Shown here in pieces: positions 1-12,360 of a stretch of 64,000 nt of DNA. The DNA is from Cucumis sativus (taxonomy: Eukaryota > Streptophyta > Magnoliopsida > Cucurbitales > Cucurbitaceae), in contig NC_026655.2 of the NCBI RefSeq assembly GCF_000004075.3, positions 32,163,489 through 32,227,488 on the forward strand, read 5' to 3'. Below the pieces are notes generated by a model that did no database searches, was not told the origin of the DNA, and saw nothing but the letters and a program-made list of their open reading frames with translations. The position numbers and the translations under genes are program-made. How positions within the stretch are numbered: position 1 is the stretch's first letter; the number at the start of each line of letters is the position of its first letter.

Positions 1-788
1 ACTGATGTTCAATTTTTGAATGATTTCATAATCAAGTTCAAGGAAAATATTTCAATAATGAAAATGTATTCAAATGTTTTCTCCATGGCCAAATATATCA
101 TGAGACCTATTGTATACATGTGGTTAACTCCATACTGATGATAGGATGACGAGTCTATAATTTATGGGCCATCAGGAAGGGTATATATTTATGCCTTAAA
201 GGAGGGGGATAACTCCCCAACGACTGTTCCATCTTCGGATGAAGGGGTACATACTGCCCCTAGCTATGGAAGATTGTTTTCGAAAATCTATACAAATATT
301 TCAAGTATCATGTTTCGAAATGAATGTTTATCTATAAATTTATTTCAAGCTTCATTTTTATATAAAAATTTTATGAAAACTTGTTTTTTAAAACCGTTGC
401 TCACTAGTCTTTTGACTTACCCTTTCAAAACGTTTTTCCACTTTCTAGGTACAGATTGTGGACTCTCCGCATGCTAAACTTACTGCTGTCAGGCCAACTT
501 AGTTTTTTGTCATAAAAGAAATTGTTTTGCTAAAATTATTACTATATTTACTCAAGAGTTTCTACTTTCGTGTTTGGTATATTTTTTACTTGGTATTCTT
601 AAACGAAATTTTAAGATGGGTTACACTATACTTTAAAAAGCATTTCAAAGTTTAAAGACTTCCGCTGTTAAAATATTTCATGTATTCATGTAAAGGGTCA
701 GTTGAGGTTGTTTTGAAGGTGAATGGCTTCAGCTGACATCACACCATATCTTGGGCCAAGCAAGCAGGTGTTCGAGTGGGGTACGACA
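1..788 (-). mobile_element. Partial LTR of a gypsy-like retrotransposon, cut by the window edge
   Basis: Read on the minus strand, this block begins TGTCGTACCCCACTCGAAC at 788. It runs parallel to the plus-strand LTR that starts TGTCACACC at 35889. Shared stretches include ACACTTGCTTGCT-like sequence, the pair TCCACAATCTGTACCTAG and TCCACAATTTGTACCTAG, and a later CCGAAGA(T/C)GG stretch. Only the first ~0.8 kb of the LTR is in view, so I cannot tell a solo LTR from the end of a full element. Family assignment rests on LTR length and style, not on coding sequence. Confidence 0.5.
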
Positions 789-2252
789 TTAAGACTGCAG
801 TTCAACGTTGGACTAAATTAAATCGTCTAGTGAGTGAGATCTTTTATCAAATGACTTAAATAAATCAAGTTTGTCTTATCGAACAAAATCATTTCTAAAA
901 TAGGTGTTAAAGCAAATGTGAGCCAACTATTACACTTTAGGTTTAACATTTATTCATAATGTCAAACATTTTTCAACATCTCAATTTATCAACAACTCAT
1001 AAATCATAAAAGATACGTTGTTTATTAGTCAACACAATTCATGTCACATCATATGCTTCTCACACACTTCATTTCAATCCCGCAAAATTATTATGCTCAA
1101 TCTATTATACGTCTTTGTACCCTTTCCTCGACTCAAGCGTTTGCTAACCTCTTTTAGCAAATACCATCAATTCTATTATTGCTTAACACACCCTCCAATG
1201 CCAGATCACACAACAAGCAAATGACATCTCATATCATACCACATAGTAAGTATGAAGCATCCCATTCAAGATCACTCAACATGAATAGGGCGTTCTATTC
1301 CATATTACACAACAAGAATAGAGTATCTTATCCCAGATCACATAGCAAGGATAAGACATCTTATCCCAGAGCACACAACAAAGGATAATACATTAAATCG
1401 CATAGGATACAAAGATGATCTTATTTCATGAAACATGTATTCACCATTTTTCCACATAATGCCAACTTCATCAAGATACACGTCATGTGTTTTAACACAC
1501 CTACCTCAAGGTGTAAAGGAATCGTATTCAAAACATTCTTTCATTTAAAAGTTCACCTATAGGATATCCTTGTATAGTTTATCTGTTCTTTTCATTTTCA
1601 CAAGAAATCCAATTCAGTCATAAAATTACATGTGTTTTGGGAATCATAAAGAATAAAGAAACTCACACAATCATGGTCTCAAAAGAGATAGATTTAACTA
1701 TTCAACAAATTTTAGAATTTTTTTTTATTTGAAAATATTTCTAAGAGGGAAAACTACTCATAGTTCACTGTTAACCAATTCCTTAGCCTAGCTTCATCAA
1801 AATATTTACAGGGAGTTTGTTTTGCATCTTGGATACTCCTACAACTCTTTCTTAAACGAGCTCAGGGTAAAAAGTAACTTCAAACTGGCCTGAAATACTC
1901 CATTTATAGTTCTTTCTCCAATGAATTTTTCCATTACGAAATGATTACCCTTGTGGACGGCGAGGAGTGGTCCAATCTTAAAATGTCAAGCGTCTCTATC
2001 CAACCCTTATCTTGAATTTTGATTGGAAGGTGAGGTTTAAGCAATCGCCGACCTACTGACATCAGGGTAACATCACTGTTTATTGGTGAAGTAGCTCAAA
2101 TTGCCTAGCGATTTTCCGAATAGCCTTCCTCATATAGGGATTTTCCATTTCATAATCATTTCGCGAAAAGGAATTTATTAACAGGAGTCTCCTCTCAGAA
2201 TCCCTACTGTAGGACCTTCATCGCATTGGTGGGATGCGATTAGGGTCTTACA
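789..2252. other. Non-genic repeat-like DNA ending in a TGTAAGACCC motif
   Basis: No convincing coding region is visible. The right edge at 2252 reads TGTAAGACCCTAATCG on the minus strand. That resembles the start of many plant gypsy LTRs, so an LTR remnant may end here. Its partner end was not found. A tandem repeat lies at 1200-1388. Confidence 0.3.
1200..1388. repeat. Degenerate ~33-bp tandem repeat, about six units
   Basis: Units of roughly 31-35 bp repeat the pattern AGATCACACAACAAG followed by a GA-rich stretch and CATCTTATCCC. The best-conserved neighbours are at about 1320-1385. The array opens short reading frames by chance, and I assign no protein. Confidence 0.55.
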
Positions 2253-3753
2253 TTGATATCTTATTACCATGTGATTCCTATATGATTGAGTTTTTAAACA
2301 TTAAAGGCATTTATTTAAATTAAAATCAATGTCATTTTTGCAAATAAGTTCAAATTCATAATTTGTAAGGTTCCATGGTAAAGAAAAGAGCTATTGAAAG
2401 TTGAAGTGTAACTACAAAATGGTACGAAAATTTAAAAACTTAAATTAAGTTATACCTAAAATAGTAATGATCTAATAGAAATCATATGACAATCATATAA
2501 AAATCAGATGTCATACAGACATAAATCAAACTCCAATTAGATAGAAATCAAATGTCAATCAAAATCAGAATTTAAACTATGTGTATACCTTTACTTTCAT
2601 TAGAAACTCTTATATTATATTGAAAGTTTGAAAATTGAACAAACAAAAATGATAAGCTCATTGAGTCGACGATTTGGCCGCCACTCTCACCCGTACAAAT
2701 CAAAGGAAAATCCTCGCGAACAGGAGTTCATAATACACTCAGAATTATGACTAAGTTACTTAGATCATCCTAATAAAATAGAAACCTAACTAATTAATGG
2801 AGTTACATCTAATTGCTACTATTTCACGGTTCGATCTTATGCAAACTCATTGCATAGGATACCCTCACTCGCATGTCAACTACACGAACGCGTTGGATCA
2901 TTGCGTTTGTATCAAATACAAAGTGAGTCATATCCATAGTGTTTCAAGATAAGGTATCATGTCTTATCCCTATATTATAGACCCTTTAAGCTAATCTAAA
3001 ACATTGATTCCTGTATTGTCTCAAATATCTATAAGTTTTAGGACATAAATTTCAACAGTAATAAAATGCATTTGTGGGTGTTATCTGTGATATGTTTATT
3101 ATTTCTAAATCAACTTTCCATGAAATAAAATTCAAAGGTCAAATCAAAAGTTACACCATGCAATAATATTAGCAAACGGGGAAAGCTTCCTATTTTGGCA
3201 TTCATATTTCTTTTTCTTTTCTTAAAAAAAATATGGTTTTAAATTAATGGAATCCCATCTCCTTCAATCACATTGGTCCAATAATTATAGGATCTTTCAA
3301 TGTCTTGTGTTTTTAAAAGTTGGGGCATCCTAAAAGTTAGACTAACATTTGGCCAATCAATCCAATAATAAAAATTAATTGTATAGTTTATAGGTTATAT
3401 TTATATAGCTTTAATAATAATAAAAAAAACAACAACAATTTCATTATTATTTTCTCCATCTTTACAACACAAAGATATAATAAATAATTATAAATTTATT
3501 TCAAGGATATTGTTACACCAAAATAATTTGCTTTCAAAAATCATTTTCTTTTAGTATAAATGAAGATTCTTATTTAATATACATAATTTTCAAACACGTA
3601 CTCATGTTAATCAAATTAAAATATCACTCCATGGCCTTATTCCATATTCTGTCACATATCTACAAAACTAATATTTATGAGAGGAATAAAATGAAAATTG
3701 TATAAACAGTTGGAGGCTTTTTTATGGGATGAGAAAATGTTGTTCTAGGATCG
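2253..3753. other. Intergenic, no gene recognised
   Basis: AT-rich DNA. A less AT-rich block at about 2660-3000 (with GTCGACGATTTGGCCGCC) looks like repeat-derived sequence, but I could not identify a family, ends or coding motifs. Confidence 0.3.
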
Positions 3754-4095
3754 ATGCACTCCAAGTTGAAGGCTCTCCATGTAGAATCTGATGCCCTTAA
3801 AGTGCTGATGCTATTCAACTTTGAAGTTGTTGATCTCATAGAAACCAACAACATTATTATTGTAGATGAAATTTTGATATCTTTGCATACACAGTATATC
3901 TTCAATGTATTTCTCATTTCGAGTTGTTGTCTAGGGAAGGTGTTGGGCATAGTCTTGCTCGGATTTTTGCTGAGGTTGGGGATGAGCAGCTTTGATGTGA
4001 GTGAGTCTTCTAACAGGAAGGATGGAGAGTTTTCTTCGGTTGATAGATTTCCTGGTTGGTTAACCTCGGTTGTAAAAGAGGGTTTTCGCTCTTAT
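3754..4095 (+). pseudogene. Decayed RNase H-like (RVT_3 type) domain fragment
   Basis: The first ~100 bases read VESDALKV followed by FEVVDLIE, the pattern of the RNase H-like domain of plant retroelement-derived proteins. The frame is then lost. In another frame, about 3915-3995, the sequence reads SREGVGHSLARIFAEVGDE up to a stop, which corresponds to the family's usual SREGNxVAHxLAR segment. A tail resembling the usual PxWLxxVV ending follows at about 4045-4075. At least one frameshift and no starting exon mean this is a remnant, probably of a non-LTR retroelement. The family match is by motif only. Confidence 0.45.
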
Positions 4096-4780
4096 GCTTC
4101 TACTCAAGGTTTCGTTTCTTTGAATATTATTAAAATGTATTACTTTTCATATGAACGTCGTCCCCCCCCCAACTCCCATCCTTTTGTTCATGTGAGAGAG
4201 ATGGAGTGATGTTGAAGCAAATTAAAGAGTATGGGTGTTAATTAGGGAAAGTACAATTAATTAATGGGCAGGTAAGGTTAATGGAGTTTTCTCCATCCTA
4301 ACAATGACTTTAGTGAACCAACTAATGTGATATGTTTCCTATGGTAACCATGTTAAGATCACTAATATATATATGTTTAAACATTGGATCATGGCAAACA
4401 TCATAATCTTCTTTGATTAATTAATCACAAACAAGAAACACAAAGACATGCATTGTCACTTTTGATTATATTTTCCAACTAACAATTGACAACATCAATT
4501 TCAAAGATTTATTAATTAATTATATATATGGTAAACAAACTATTGTAAGTTGTTGGTTACTTCTAACCTATTCTAATTCTAATACCATTTTTTACACTAA
4601 ATTAATATAAAACAATTTTGAATTTTATTTAAATGTTTGTAAAGAAAAATCAGGGTGATGTCTTGCATATGTCAACCACATGTTCATAGCATTTGATTTC
4701 TTTTTTTAAAAGAAAATGAAATGCATTGGTTTTTCAAGTTGGAAGTTTAGCCATCTATACTATATATAAAAGGGAAACTA
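4096..4780. other. Intergenic, no gene recognised
   Basis: AT-rich DNA with no coding signal. A run of ten C residues at about 4161-4170 is unusual for such AT-rich surroundings. Confidence 0.3.
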
Positions 4781-4784
4781 TGCA

Positions 4785-5025
4785 TCAAACGAGAAAAACA
4801 TTTAGAAAAAAACAGTTCATGACACTTGTTTTTTTTGCATATTGCGAATATGACAAAATTAGTGATATCAAACAGATATTAGATAGTAACCATAGATCTA
4901 TTAGACAGTAATTAAAGGGTTATCGACTTTTAAATTTACTATTTTTATAATTTAGAAAATGTAGTGACATGAACTCTATTATCATTATAAAAAAGAATAA
5001 AATGGTTAGTTTTACAAAAACTCCA
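4785..5025 (+). repeat. MITE-like repeat, family C copy
   Basis: This ~240-bp block shares ordered segments with 48870-49110: ACATTTAGAAAAAA, CAG(T/C)TCATGACAC, TTTGCATATTG, then GACATGA near the end. An inverted, more diverged relative lies at 33310-33545. The repeated order of segments in non-allelic positions supports a dispersed non-autonomous element. The exact termini are not resolved. Confidence 0.5.
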
Positions 5026-6544
5026 CATTTTTTCCCTTTCATTATAGTAATTAACTATATAACATTAGTGGTAATTTGTCAGCTTTAAAAACTTGTTAAA
5101 AAAATCAAAAGAAAATTGTAAAGCTACATGATTTGTTAAATTAATTAACAATTAACATCTAAATATTAATTACATTTAAAACAAATCCAATGAAAATTTA
5201 AGAGAAAATTGTAATTTGTTAAATTAATTAACAATTAATACCTAAATATTAATTATATTTAAAACAATCCTAACGAATTATCAAATGTTTTTTTATTTAT
5301 AGATATTAATCACACTTTATTCTTTTTCATTCCAAAAACCTTTTAAGCTTTTCTGATTTCCATTCTTTTAGAAAATGATTTTCTTCACTTTCTACAAATT
5401 CAATATACATAACCCCAATACGCTAAATGAAAAATATTATTTTTTCAAGCCTACGATGATGGGCAACGATAATATAGAAATATGAGAATGTTTGAAGTCA
5501 CGTCATTAGAGTGCATCAAATCACGTACAAGTCAATCCATTTAAATAAAATAAAAACCAAAATAGAGGAATGAGGCAGCAAGAGTCACTACATAGCAAAA
5601 TTAATAGAGATTTTCGTATTGGAGTATTGTTGATTAAGGTAATTATACACAATAGTCATTAGAGGAATATAAATAATAGTTTATTTAAAAATTTCTATTC
5701 GACAAATAGTGAGCAAAGTATATTTGTCACGATGATGTTAATTAATTGCTACTCATGGTAATTGCGGTTTAATTTGGAGATTGTTTTTGTCCTTGTGTTT
5801 ATCACGTGAAAATGAAGGAGTGATTTTAAAATTTACTTTTATTAAATACATGAGTAATAACTTATGATTATTAATACCAAGAAAGATTATTAGCAATATG
5901 TAAAAGAAAACACACTTACTTTCGACTAACTTTTATGAGTATATATATATATGATTGATAGAATTTGGTATTTGTTATATTATGTAAATATTTTGGGATG
6001 TTTTTACTTTCAATAATTTTTCTATTTTTTAATTATTTGAAACTGAATAGGATAGAAAAAATAAATAATAAATAGTAGTGGTTTAAATGAACATTTGAAA
6101 TTAATTTGGTAATCAAATCAGTCCAAATGAGAATAAAGAAAATATATGAGTAAATGAACAAAGTAAATCTTGTCAAAAGCACTCTATGGTAGGGGACAAG
6201 GAAGGGAGACGTGAACTGTCACTCTTCCGGCTAAACAAAGCCAAGTTGTTTTTTTCTTTTAGAGAAGTTGATTGTGCTTGTCCTAATACTATGAAATAGA
6301 TAGATGCTATGAAAATGATGAAATGCAGCCTTTATATTCGAATGACACTTGAAAGGTTGTAAACACATTATCTTCAGTGCATTTTCAAATACAACATAGC
6401 ACACACATTAGTATCAAATATTTTATGGTTTTTTTCAAGAGTTGGGATTTTAAGAAGCAATTTTGACAGTTAACTGATGAAGTCTATTTACTTTTGTATG
6501 CACCCTTTACATTCTAATTTTGTATTTAGGTTAATGCTAAGTGG
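5026..6544. other. Intergenic, no gene recognised
   Basis: Very AT-rich. It contains a short internal duplication: two blocks at about 5120-5190 and 5205-5265 both read TTGTTAAATTAATTAACAATTA followed by CTAAATATTAATTA-like sequence with few differences. No exon-like sequence was found. Confidence 0.4.
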
Positions 6545-6935
6545 TTCGATGATGAAGTCTTATTTACTTTTGTATGCAGATGATATGTCTCTTGCAGGTA
6601 TTGTTAGGTATAATTACTCAAGTACAAACTATGTTACAGGAGTTTGACACAAGACTTGGATGGGTCAAAAAAAGAATCCTTGGGTTGAAATGGTAAGAAG
6701 CAACAAATCAAATAAGATGTATATCAACCAACATAGTTATTGAGAAAAAGCCCTTGAGAAATTCTATTAGAATGAGTATAAAGTTGTGTCTACTCTTTTA
6801 GCACAACACTTCAAGTTGTCATCTAGAAATTGTCCGAAAGAGTAGATTAGAACATGAAGCCTTAGGTCTATAGTACCCCATTCCCAAGTGGTGGGGAAAG
6901 TCGTCAAACTTAACTTGTGTGAGTTGGTGTATGAC
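6545..6935 (+). pseudogene. Decayed Ty1/copia reverse transcriptase to RNase H fragment
   Basis: The plus strand reads YLLLYADDM near 6560, matching the copia polymerase motif (usually YVDDM), followed in shifting frames by LGWVK, RILGL, SNKSNKMYINQ and LAQHFKLS, all in the order of copia reverse transcriptase. Several stops and frame changes interrupt the region. No LTRs or other retroelement domains flank it, so this is an isolated old fragment. Confidence 0.6.
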
Positions 6936-7610
6936 AAATCTTAGCAAAAGATTTAGAAAAGCAAAGAGTAAAATATTATAATTTAATTGTCTTAATCCTC
7001 TTCTTAGCTTAATGTAGCTAATTGACAAGCATGGAATAATTTATCATACCCAACTTCTTGGTTTGTGTAAATTTAATGAGATTGTGTATGTATTAATTAA
7101 TTAAACGAAATTTTGGTTAGCATGGAATACTATGGTGCAATGTTAATGCAGCATTCGCATCTCAAACCTAAAACTTCCAAACAGTCCAAGATGCCAAGAG
7201 AAAAGCTCTTAAAAAAGCAAGCTTCTAAAATGTTCATCAACCGCACAAGAAAATATTTTAGCAATGAAAGGTCGACCAAAAAGATCCAAGCCATAAACCG
7301 CATAGTTCATTGACCTTTCTTTGTCACCAATAACCTCAATATATGAAACCAATAAGTTTTTATTTATTTATTTATTTTTATCAAAACTGCTTGAATTATT
7401 TTCAAATGCAGCAAAATCAACCCATTTTTTAATGCTACATGCTTGTGAGAAAGATGAAAGAACACAGAGAAGCTACTAAGTAAAAGAATGTACTAAATAA
7501 AAGAATTCCCTAGTTTGAGCTCATACAGGAGAATTGCCTAAATCTAAATCCACTTCCACGCTTCCATGTAGGCGAGTACCATGACTTCAATTGCTCATAT
7601 CGTATTGATC
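6936..7610. other. Spacer downstream of the RPB5-type gene
   Basis: No recognised gene. A 66-codon plus-strand frame at 7113-7313 has no family resemblance and is treated as chance. The 3' untranslated part of the RPB5-type transcript should lie in the upper end of this stretch. Confidence 0.3.
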
Positions 7611-9220
7611 TCAAACAACATATCTGTATGTCACATATCTTCCTGCAGTTTCGCTTGGTCGGATGATCTTCACTACCTGTCCACGCTTCATTCCATAATA
7701 TCTAGCAATTGGATCAGTAACCTGCATGCGAGGTAGCTAAGACAAAATACGAAATCACATTAGGAACTAACCTACACACATTTCAACATGTATCCAAGAG
7801 TGTCAAAGCCAAGTTGCATGCACCTCCAGTACTGTTCTAACAAAACTGCCTAACCCTACTATATTTGATAGTCAATGTAACTCCGAGAATATTAAATCTT
7901 TCATAAAAGTTTTATTATTTACAAAGCCCTTCTTCACCAAGGCCCAATCTACCAATGTCATTTCAACATGTTTATGGAAACAATTCTCACAATGTTCTTG
8001 TATTTCAAGAAAATAGATCAAATAAAACAAACTCACTTGTGTATCTTTCACCGTATACCTCTCCAGCAACGTCTTCTTATCTTCATTTGTCAACAACTGG
8101 TGCTCCGGAATGAGAACGTGATCTTTAATGTTAACCAGCAATTCTGCTTCCTGCATCAAAAAGTGACAAAGAGGTAAACATTAACTTCAGTAAAAAAAAA
8201 GAGTGTATGCAAAAGCATTATTATATGGAAAAACGGAAATCACATAAGTAATTACAAACTAACTTACCATTATTTACCCCCTAAACCCCTTCATTCATAC
8301 TGTCGATGTGAGAGTCGACAAAAGTATGAGAACTAGTTTTAGGATAGGAGCATAGAAGATATTTATAATATATCTGACATTAAAAGGCTCCAGAAATTAT
8401 TCAGAGATTAATTAATTTTTACCTGGAAAACCTCCAAATGGAATTTAGGTGCTTCGCAGATACTAGAACGAGCAAAGGAGGACAATTTTTCTTGAACAAC
8501 CAATATTGCTCTAAAAACATTATCTGATTTCATACGATTTATATATGTTCGCACTGTCTTGACACTAACCTTTGGCTCTTCAGGAAAGAAAACATATATC
8601 TGCGTAAAAGAGTCACAAATTAACGGAGGGGAACAAATAAAAGGATTAACAAATAGCCTGTACATCCCTATAACCAAACTTAACATAAAATTGGTAAATA
8701 TTTATCAAATAATATTATATATTACTTGATGTTAGATAGCTAAGTAATTTCCATGTCAAAATACTTGAGAATGACTCAAATACAAACTTCTCCTAAGGGA
8801 ATTTACCAAGGTAAAGTTTAAACATGTTCAAACTGCCTGAGTCACTGAGACCTTGTTTTATACAATTAAGAGGTGTTTGAGGCACTAAATTGAGTTGGAA
8901 ATTTTGAGTTAATATGTTAGAATTGAATTAGGAATCCTGTGTTTAGGAGCCGAGATGAAGTTCCTCGGCAGAAATCATGGTAAACAAGTTTGGAGGTACG
9001 AACTAGCATGAAACTCTACCTGGTCAGAGCTATTATTTCTCATGGATTTATTGATAACAAGATCTTCTTTTTTCATGGTCTCACCATACTGATTTTTAAA
9101 TTGTTCTCTTGACATAGCAAGCTCGAAGTCTCCAACAACGAATCCTCTGTCTCTCAACATCTGTAACACGGTTTTGCGTGCTCTAAAGAGTTTGGTGATT
9201 TCTTCCTCTGACAACACCAT
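7611..9220 (-). CDS. NRPB5: RPB5-type RNA polymerase subunit (NRPB5-like), four coding exons
   Basis: Coding exons are 9020-9220, 8423-8599, 8037-8150 and 7611-7736, all joined in phase 0 with GT..AG introns, giving 205 residues plus TGA. That is the usual RPB5 length. RPB5 is a small shared subunit of nuclear RNA polymerases. The N-terminal jaw part starts [11 protein letters not shown] and contains QMLRDRGF. The middle reads [15 protein letters not shown] and [15 protein letters not shown]. The C-terminal assembly domain carries [27 protein letters not shown], and [18 protein letters not shown] to the end. The ATG at 9218-9220 was chosen because it matches the family start and sits 10 nt inside its exon. 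The MVLSEEE start and the RGFVVGDFE stretch fit the Pol II form better than the divergent Pol V form. The choice between paralogues is inferred. It looks intact. Confidence 0.93.
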
Positions 9221-9810
9221 CTCTTTCAGCCTAAAAACACTTTCAAGAAATTCAGTACTCAATTATTATTCTAGTTTCACAACAAGATGCACATGGAAGA
9301 GTATAAAACTTAATTCCCCAATCAAAAATAGGGGGAGAAAGAAAATAAAATCTATCCAAATAAAAGGGAATCATCAAATCACAGACATTCAACACATAAA
9401 CATAATCAAGTTGAAATATATTAATCATTCCAAAGGGTATTGATTTACTATTGGTAGGATTGGGAAAATCCACGTAAACAATAATCCAGACAGCAACAGG
9501 AAAAAAAAAACCAGCATCATGATTGAAATACAAACAAAATCACAGACTGCAAAGCAAGAGTTGAACTAGATTGTTTCCAGGAGGAAAAAGTACTGAAAGA
9601 ACCTGATTAAGAAGGAAAGTGGAAGAAAGAAATCTTGGTTTGCCCAAGTCTATGAAGGAAGCCAATCGACCGTCAACTGTGAAGACGTGGGAGAGGAAAG
9701 TGTGGAAGCGCAGGTGGGCGGAAGGGATGGTGCCGTGGTGATTTTCTGGTGAAGGAATAGCTGAAGAAGATGAAGAGGTTGGCTGCGCATGAACCACTGG
9801 AGGACCCAAT
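9221..9810 (-). promoter_or_regulatory. Leader exon, leader intron and promoter-proximal region of the RPB5-type gene
   Basis: On the minus strand, TTTTTAG precedes GCTGAAAGAGATG, so an acceptor lies 10 nt before the start codon (exon edge 9230). A donor CAG|GTTCTTT has its last exon base at 9603. This implies a 372-bp leader intron (9231-9602) and an untranslated exon up to about 9810. A TATA-like CTATTTAAG lies at about 9818-9826. Splice sites are read from sequence. Transcript ends are inferred. Confidence 0.6.
9650..9790 (-). CDS. Upstream ORF in the leader of the RPB5-type gene (46 codons)
   Basis: An ATG at 9788-9790 opens MRSQPLHLLQLFLH and ends at TAG 9650-9652, before the predicted leader splice donor. 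It has no family resemblance. If the leader exon is transcribed from about 9810, ribosomes would meet this ORF first, so it could reduce translation of the main ORF. Function is inferred from position only. Confidence 0.35.
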   Translation of the reverse strand: MRSQPLHLLQLFLHQKITTAPSLPPTCASTLSSPTSSQLTVDWLPS

Positions 9811-9826
9811 TTTTTTCTTAAATAGG

Positions 9827-10290
9827 TTTGGGGTGTGGGAATTTGAAGAACTATTTTTTTAAAATATTTTATTAACGTAATTTGTTTTTAATTTCCTATT
9901 CTTTTCTATTTTTAAATTTTATTTTTAGAATAATTGTATTAGGCGACACAATACAAATATCATTTAGCAATATTAGCACTAACCTTTTCAAATGTGACTT
10001 AGTTTTTTACATTAATTATGGATCAATCTACGCAATGTCCTTTATTTACTCATTTTATATATACAGTTTTGGATATTTAATTGATTCTTCAGCTTCTTCT
10101 CCATAGTTGAGAGAGGTGAATTAACAACTTTTAAAGATGTTGACATTACCACTATTAAGAATGAGTTGGCTTTTAAGGAGAAAGATTTGTTTTGTACGTA
10201 GTAAAGAAATTTTGTTGAAGTCATTCTGCTTTCAACAACAATTTTGAGTTTAAGACATTGAGATCTAATTTAAGATCTATTGAGTTGGGA
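9827..10290. other. Intergenic, no gene recognised
   Basis: AT-rich DNA upstream of the RPB5-type gene. It presumably includes distal promoter sequence, but no element could be identified. Confidence 0.3.
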
Positions 10291-10294
10291 TGTA

Positions 10295-10680
10295 ATGAAG
10301 ATGGTTGTCTTTGGTTTATTAGAGCATCACGTGTATAAATTTGGTGTATTTGGTACATCTATATTATAGTGTATTTGGTGTATCAGACTTATAGGGAGTG
10401 TATTAAACTCATTAAGTGTATGAACAAAACACAGTAAGTGTATGAACAAATCATAACAAATGTATCAATAATGCAACAAACATATTATGCTTAGTGCATC
10501 AATGTATTTAATTGATTGAATGTATTTGCAAAGTTTAACAAATGTATGGACAACAGATCAAGTGTATCAAACCAATTATGTGTATCAAGTGTTATTTAAT
10601 TCATCGAGTGTATCAGCAAGAATAACAATTGTATCAAAAACACATCAAGTGTATCAACAACATATCAAATAATGCGTGAA
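10295..10680. repeat. Degenerate GTGTATCAA repeat array
   Basis: The motif GTGTAT(C/G)AA or its variant TGTATCAA recurs a dozen or more times at irregular ~20-30-bp spacing, for example around 10378, 10440, 10560, 10605 and 10645. No protein is encoded. Confidence 0.5.
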
Positions 10681-10859
10681 AATGTTTATAATTCTAGAAG
10701 GTAGGTTTGAACCTATGGCTTCTACTTGGACAGCTGAGTCATTTTACAGGGGTTTCTAATGAGTGTACAAATGTAGATAAAAAATTTCTACAAACAGTTA
10801 AATAAAAAATAAGATACCGTTAAAATTTAACTGAAGTACATCTATATTATAGTGTATTT

Positions 10860-11174
10860 CTATATATTGACCAATTGTAATTTTTTTAAAGAAGGAATTA
10901 CATTGTATTTATAATTAAGTATACCTAAGGTGTTTTGGATCAGTGCATCTAAGAATGACAACATGCCATATACGGCCTTCGAAGTACCCCTAATAGAATT
11001 CAAACGAGATATGGAAAGATTTGAATTGTTGCAACCATCCCAATAAACGATCAAACGAGACATGAAAAGATTTGAAGACAAAAAAAGTCTATCTTGAATA
11101 CATTCTATAAATTCTTGAAACGAAGGTGAAAGTGAAACAACACGATAATCAAGATATTGAAAGATCCAATTCAT
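10860..11174 (-). other. Unassigned 104-codon ORF
   Basis: A true ATG at 11172-11174 opens MNWIFQYLDYRVVSLSPS and runs to a stop at 10860. Residue use is mixed rather than low-complexity, so it may be an exon or transposon-derived fragment. I do not recognise a family and see no flanking exons. It may be chance. Confidence 0.2.
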
Positions 11175-12229
11175 CTACCATCCAAAATAATTTTTACTCG
11201 TTGTAAAGCCATAACAAAAACATATTTGTTATAATTCTACTATTGTCTTGGAAAACTAATACTAAAAAGATAAGATGTACTATAAAAATTGTAATTAATT
11301 GACAAAATATGTTAAACACTATTGTCTTCAAAACCTAATGCTAAATGAAGTACGGTAAAGATTGTAATTAATATAAAAAATACACATTTTCAGAATATTT
11401 TTTAAAAATAGATATAAATAACATACATTTTAAAATAATGAACATATTATGCATATAGACTTTAATATATTTAATATATGTGTATATATGTATATATATA
11501 TTTAATACCTATAACTGCCACCAAAATATAATTTTTTAAATAAAAAATATTAAGAAATATAAGTTGGACTGAATTTAAGAAATCTATCCTAAAATATAAT
11601 TTCAAAGGGTTATTAAAAATATATATTATATATTATTTAATTATAATTATTGATATTTTTAATAAATGGTAGATATATTTTGGAGTATTATAGGTGAGGT
11701 TTCTCCCATCTCGTCCAACAACAAAATCCTAGATTCAAAATTTTAGTTAGAATTTACTAAAGTTGAAGATTGTTTGTAAAATTTAAGATTCAAAGATTTA
11801 GTTAGGATTTACTAAAGTTGAAGATTGTTTGTAAAATATATTGTGTTTGTGAAATCTATGATATGCAGTCTTATGTTGAAATCTATGAATTATCCTATTA
11901 CAAGGGATATATTTGGAATTAATATAATTAAATAAATAGACGCATCTAGCTTTTGCTATTTTTCTTATTCGTGCCTCCTTTTTGTCATTTTTCAAGTAGT
12001 TATCTCTAAAAAAAATCATCAAATTAAACAAAATGAACATTAAAAATAAATATACAAATCCTCTATAATAGATACTCATATTTATCTTTTTGGGAAAATT
12101 ACTTTTTACGCACCCAATTTTGATTAATGTATATGTTTGATTTCTAAATTTTCAAAATGTATCTTTTTAATCTTGAGTTTATATGAATGAACTCATTGTC
12201 TTAAAGTTTACAAAATGTATCATTTTTAT
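11175..12229. other. Intergenic, no gene recognised
   Basis: Very AT-rich. A short tandem duplication is visible near 11730-11835: the sentence-like block around TTAGTTAG(A/G)ATTTACTAAAGTTGAAGATTGTTTGTAAAAT occurs twice, about 52 bp apart. No coding signal. Confidence 0.4.
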
Positions 12230-12360
12230 AGGTGTGTAAATGGAGTTGAGTCGATATGCATGCACAATCCAACCCAACATGAATGTGGTTGTACAAACAC
12301 AAACCAACTCAAAATCAAATATAAAGTGGGTCAGGTGAAGTGAAGAGATATTGTAACCAA
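12230..12360 (+). repeat. hAT-like MITE remnant
   Basis: The block opens with AGGTGTGTAAATGG, and its interior carries CAATCCAACCCAAC and a GTGGGTCAGG stretch. This is the composition of short hAT elements such as the ends at 21733 and 29322. The right end and flanking duplication were not found. Confidence 0.3.

Noticed and set aside
9540..9809. 89-codon minus-strand frame (PPVVHAQPTSSSSSAIPS) as an N-terminal extension of the RPB5-type protein
   Set aside because: It starts at TTG, not ATG. When spliced at 9603/9230 it reads out of frame with the subunit and stops soon after. RPB5 proteins of 205 residues do not need it.
10295..10680. CRISPR-like array
   Set aside because: Unit length and spacing are irregular, and the organism is a plant. 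It is a degenerate minisatellite.
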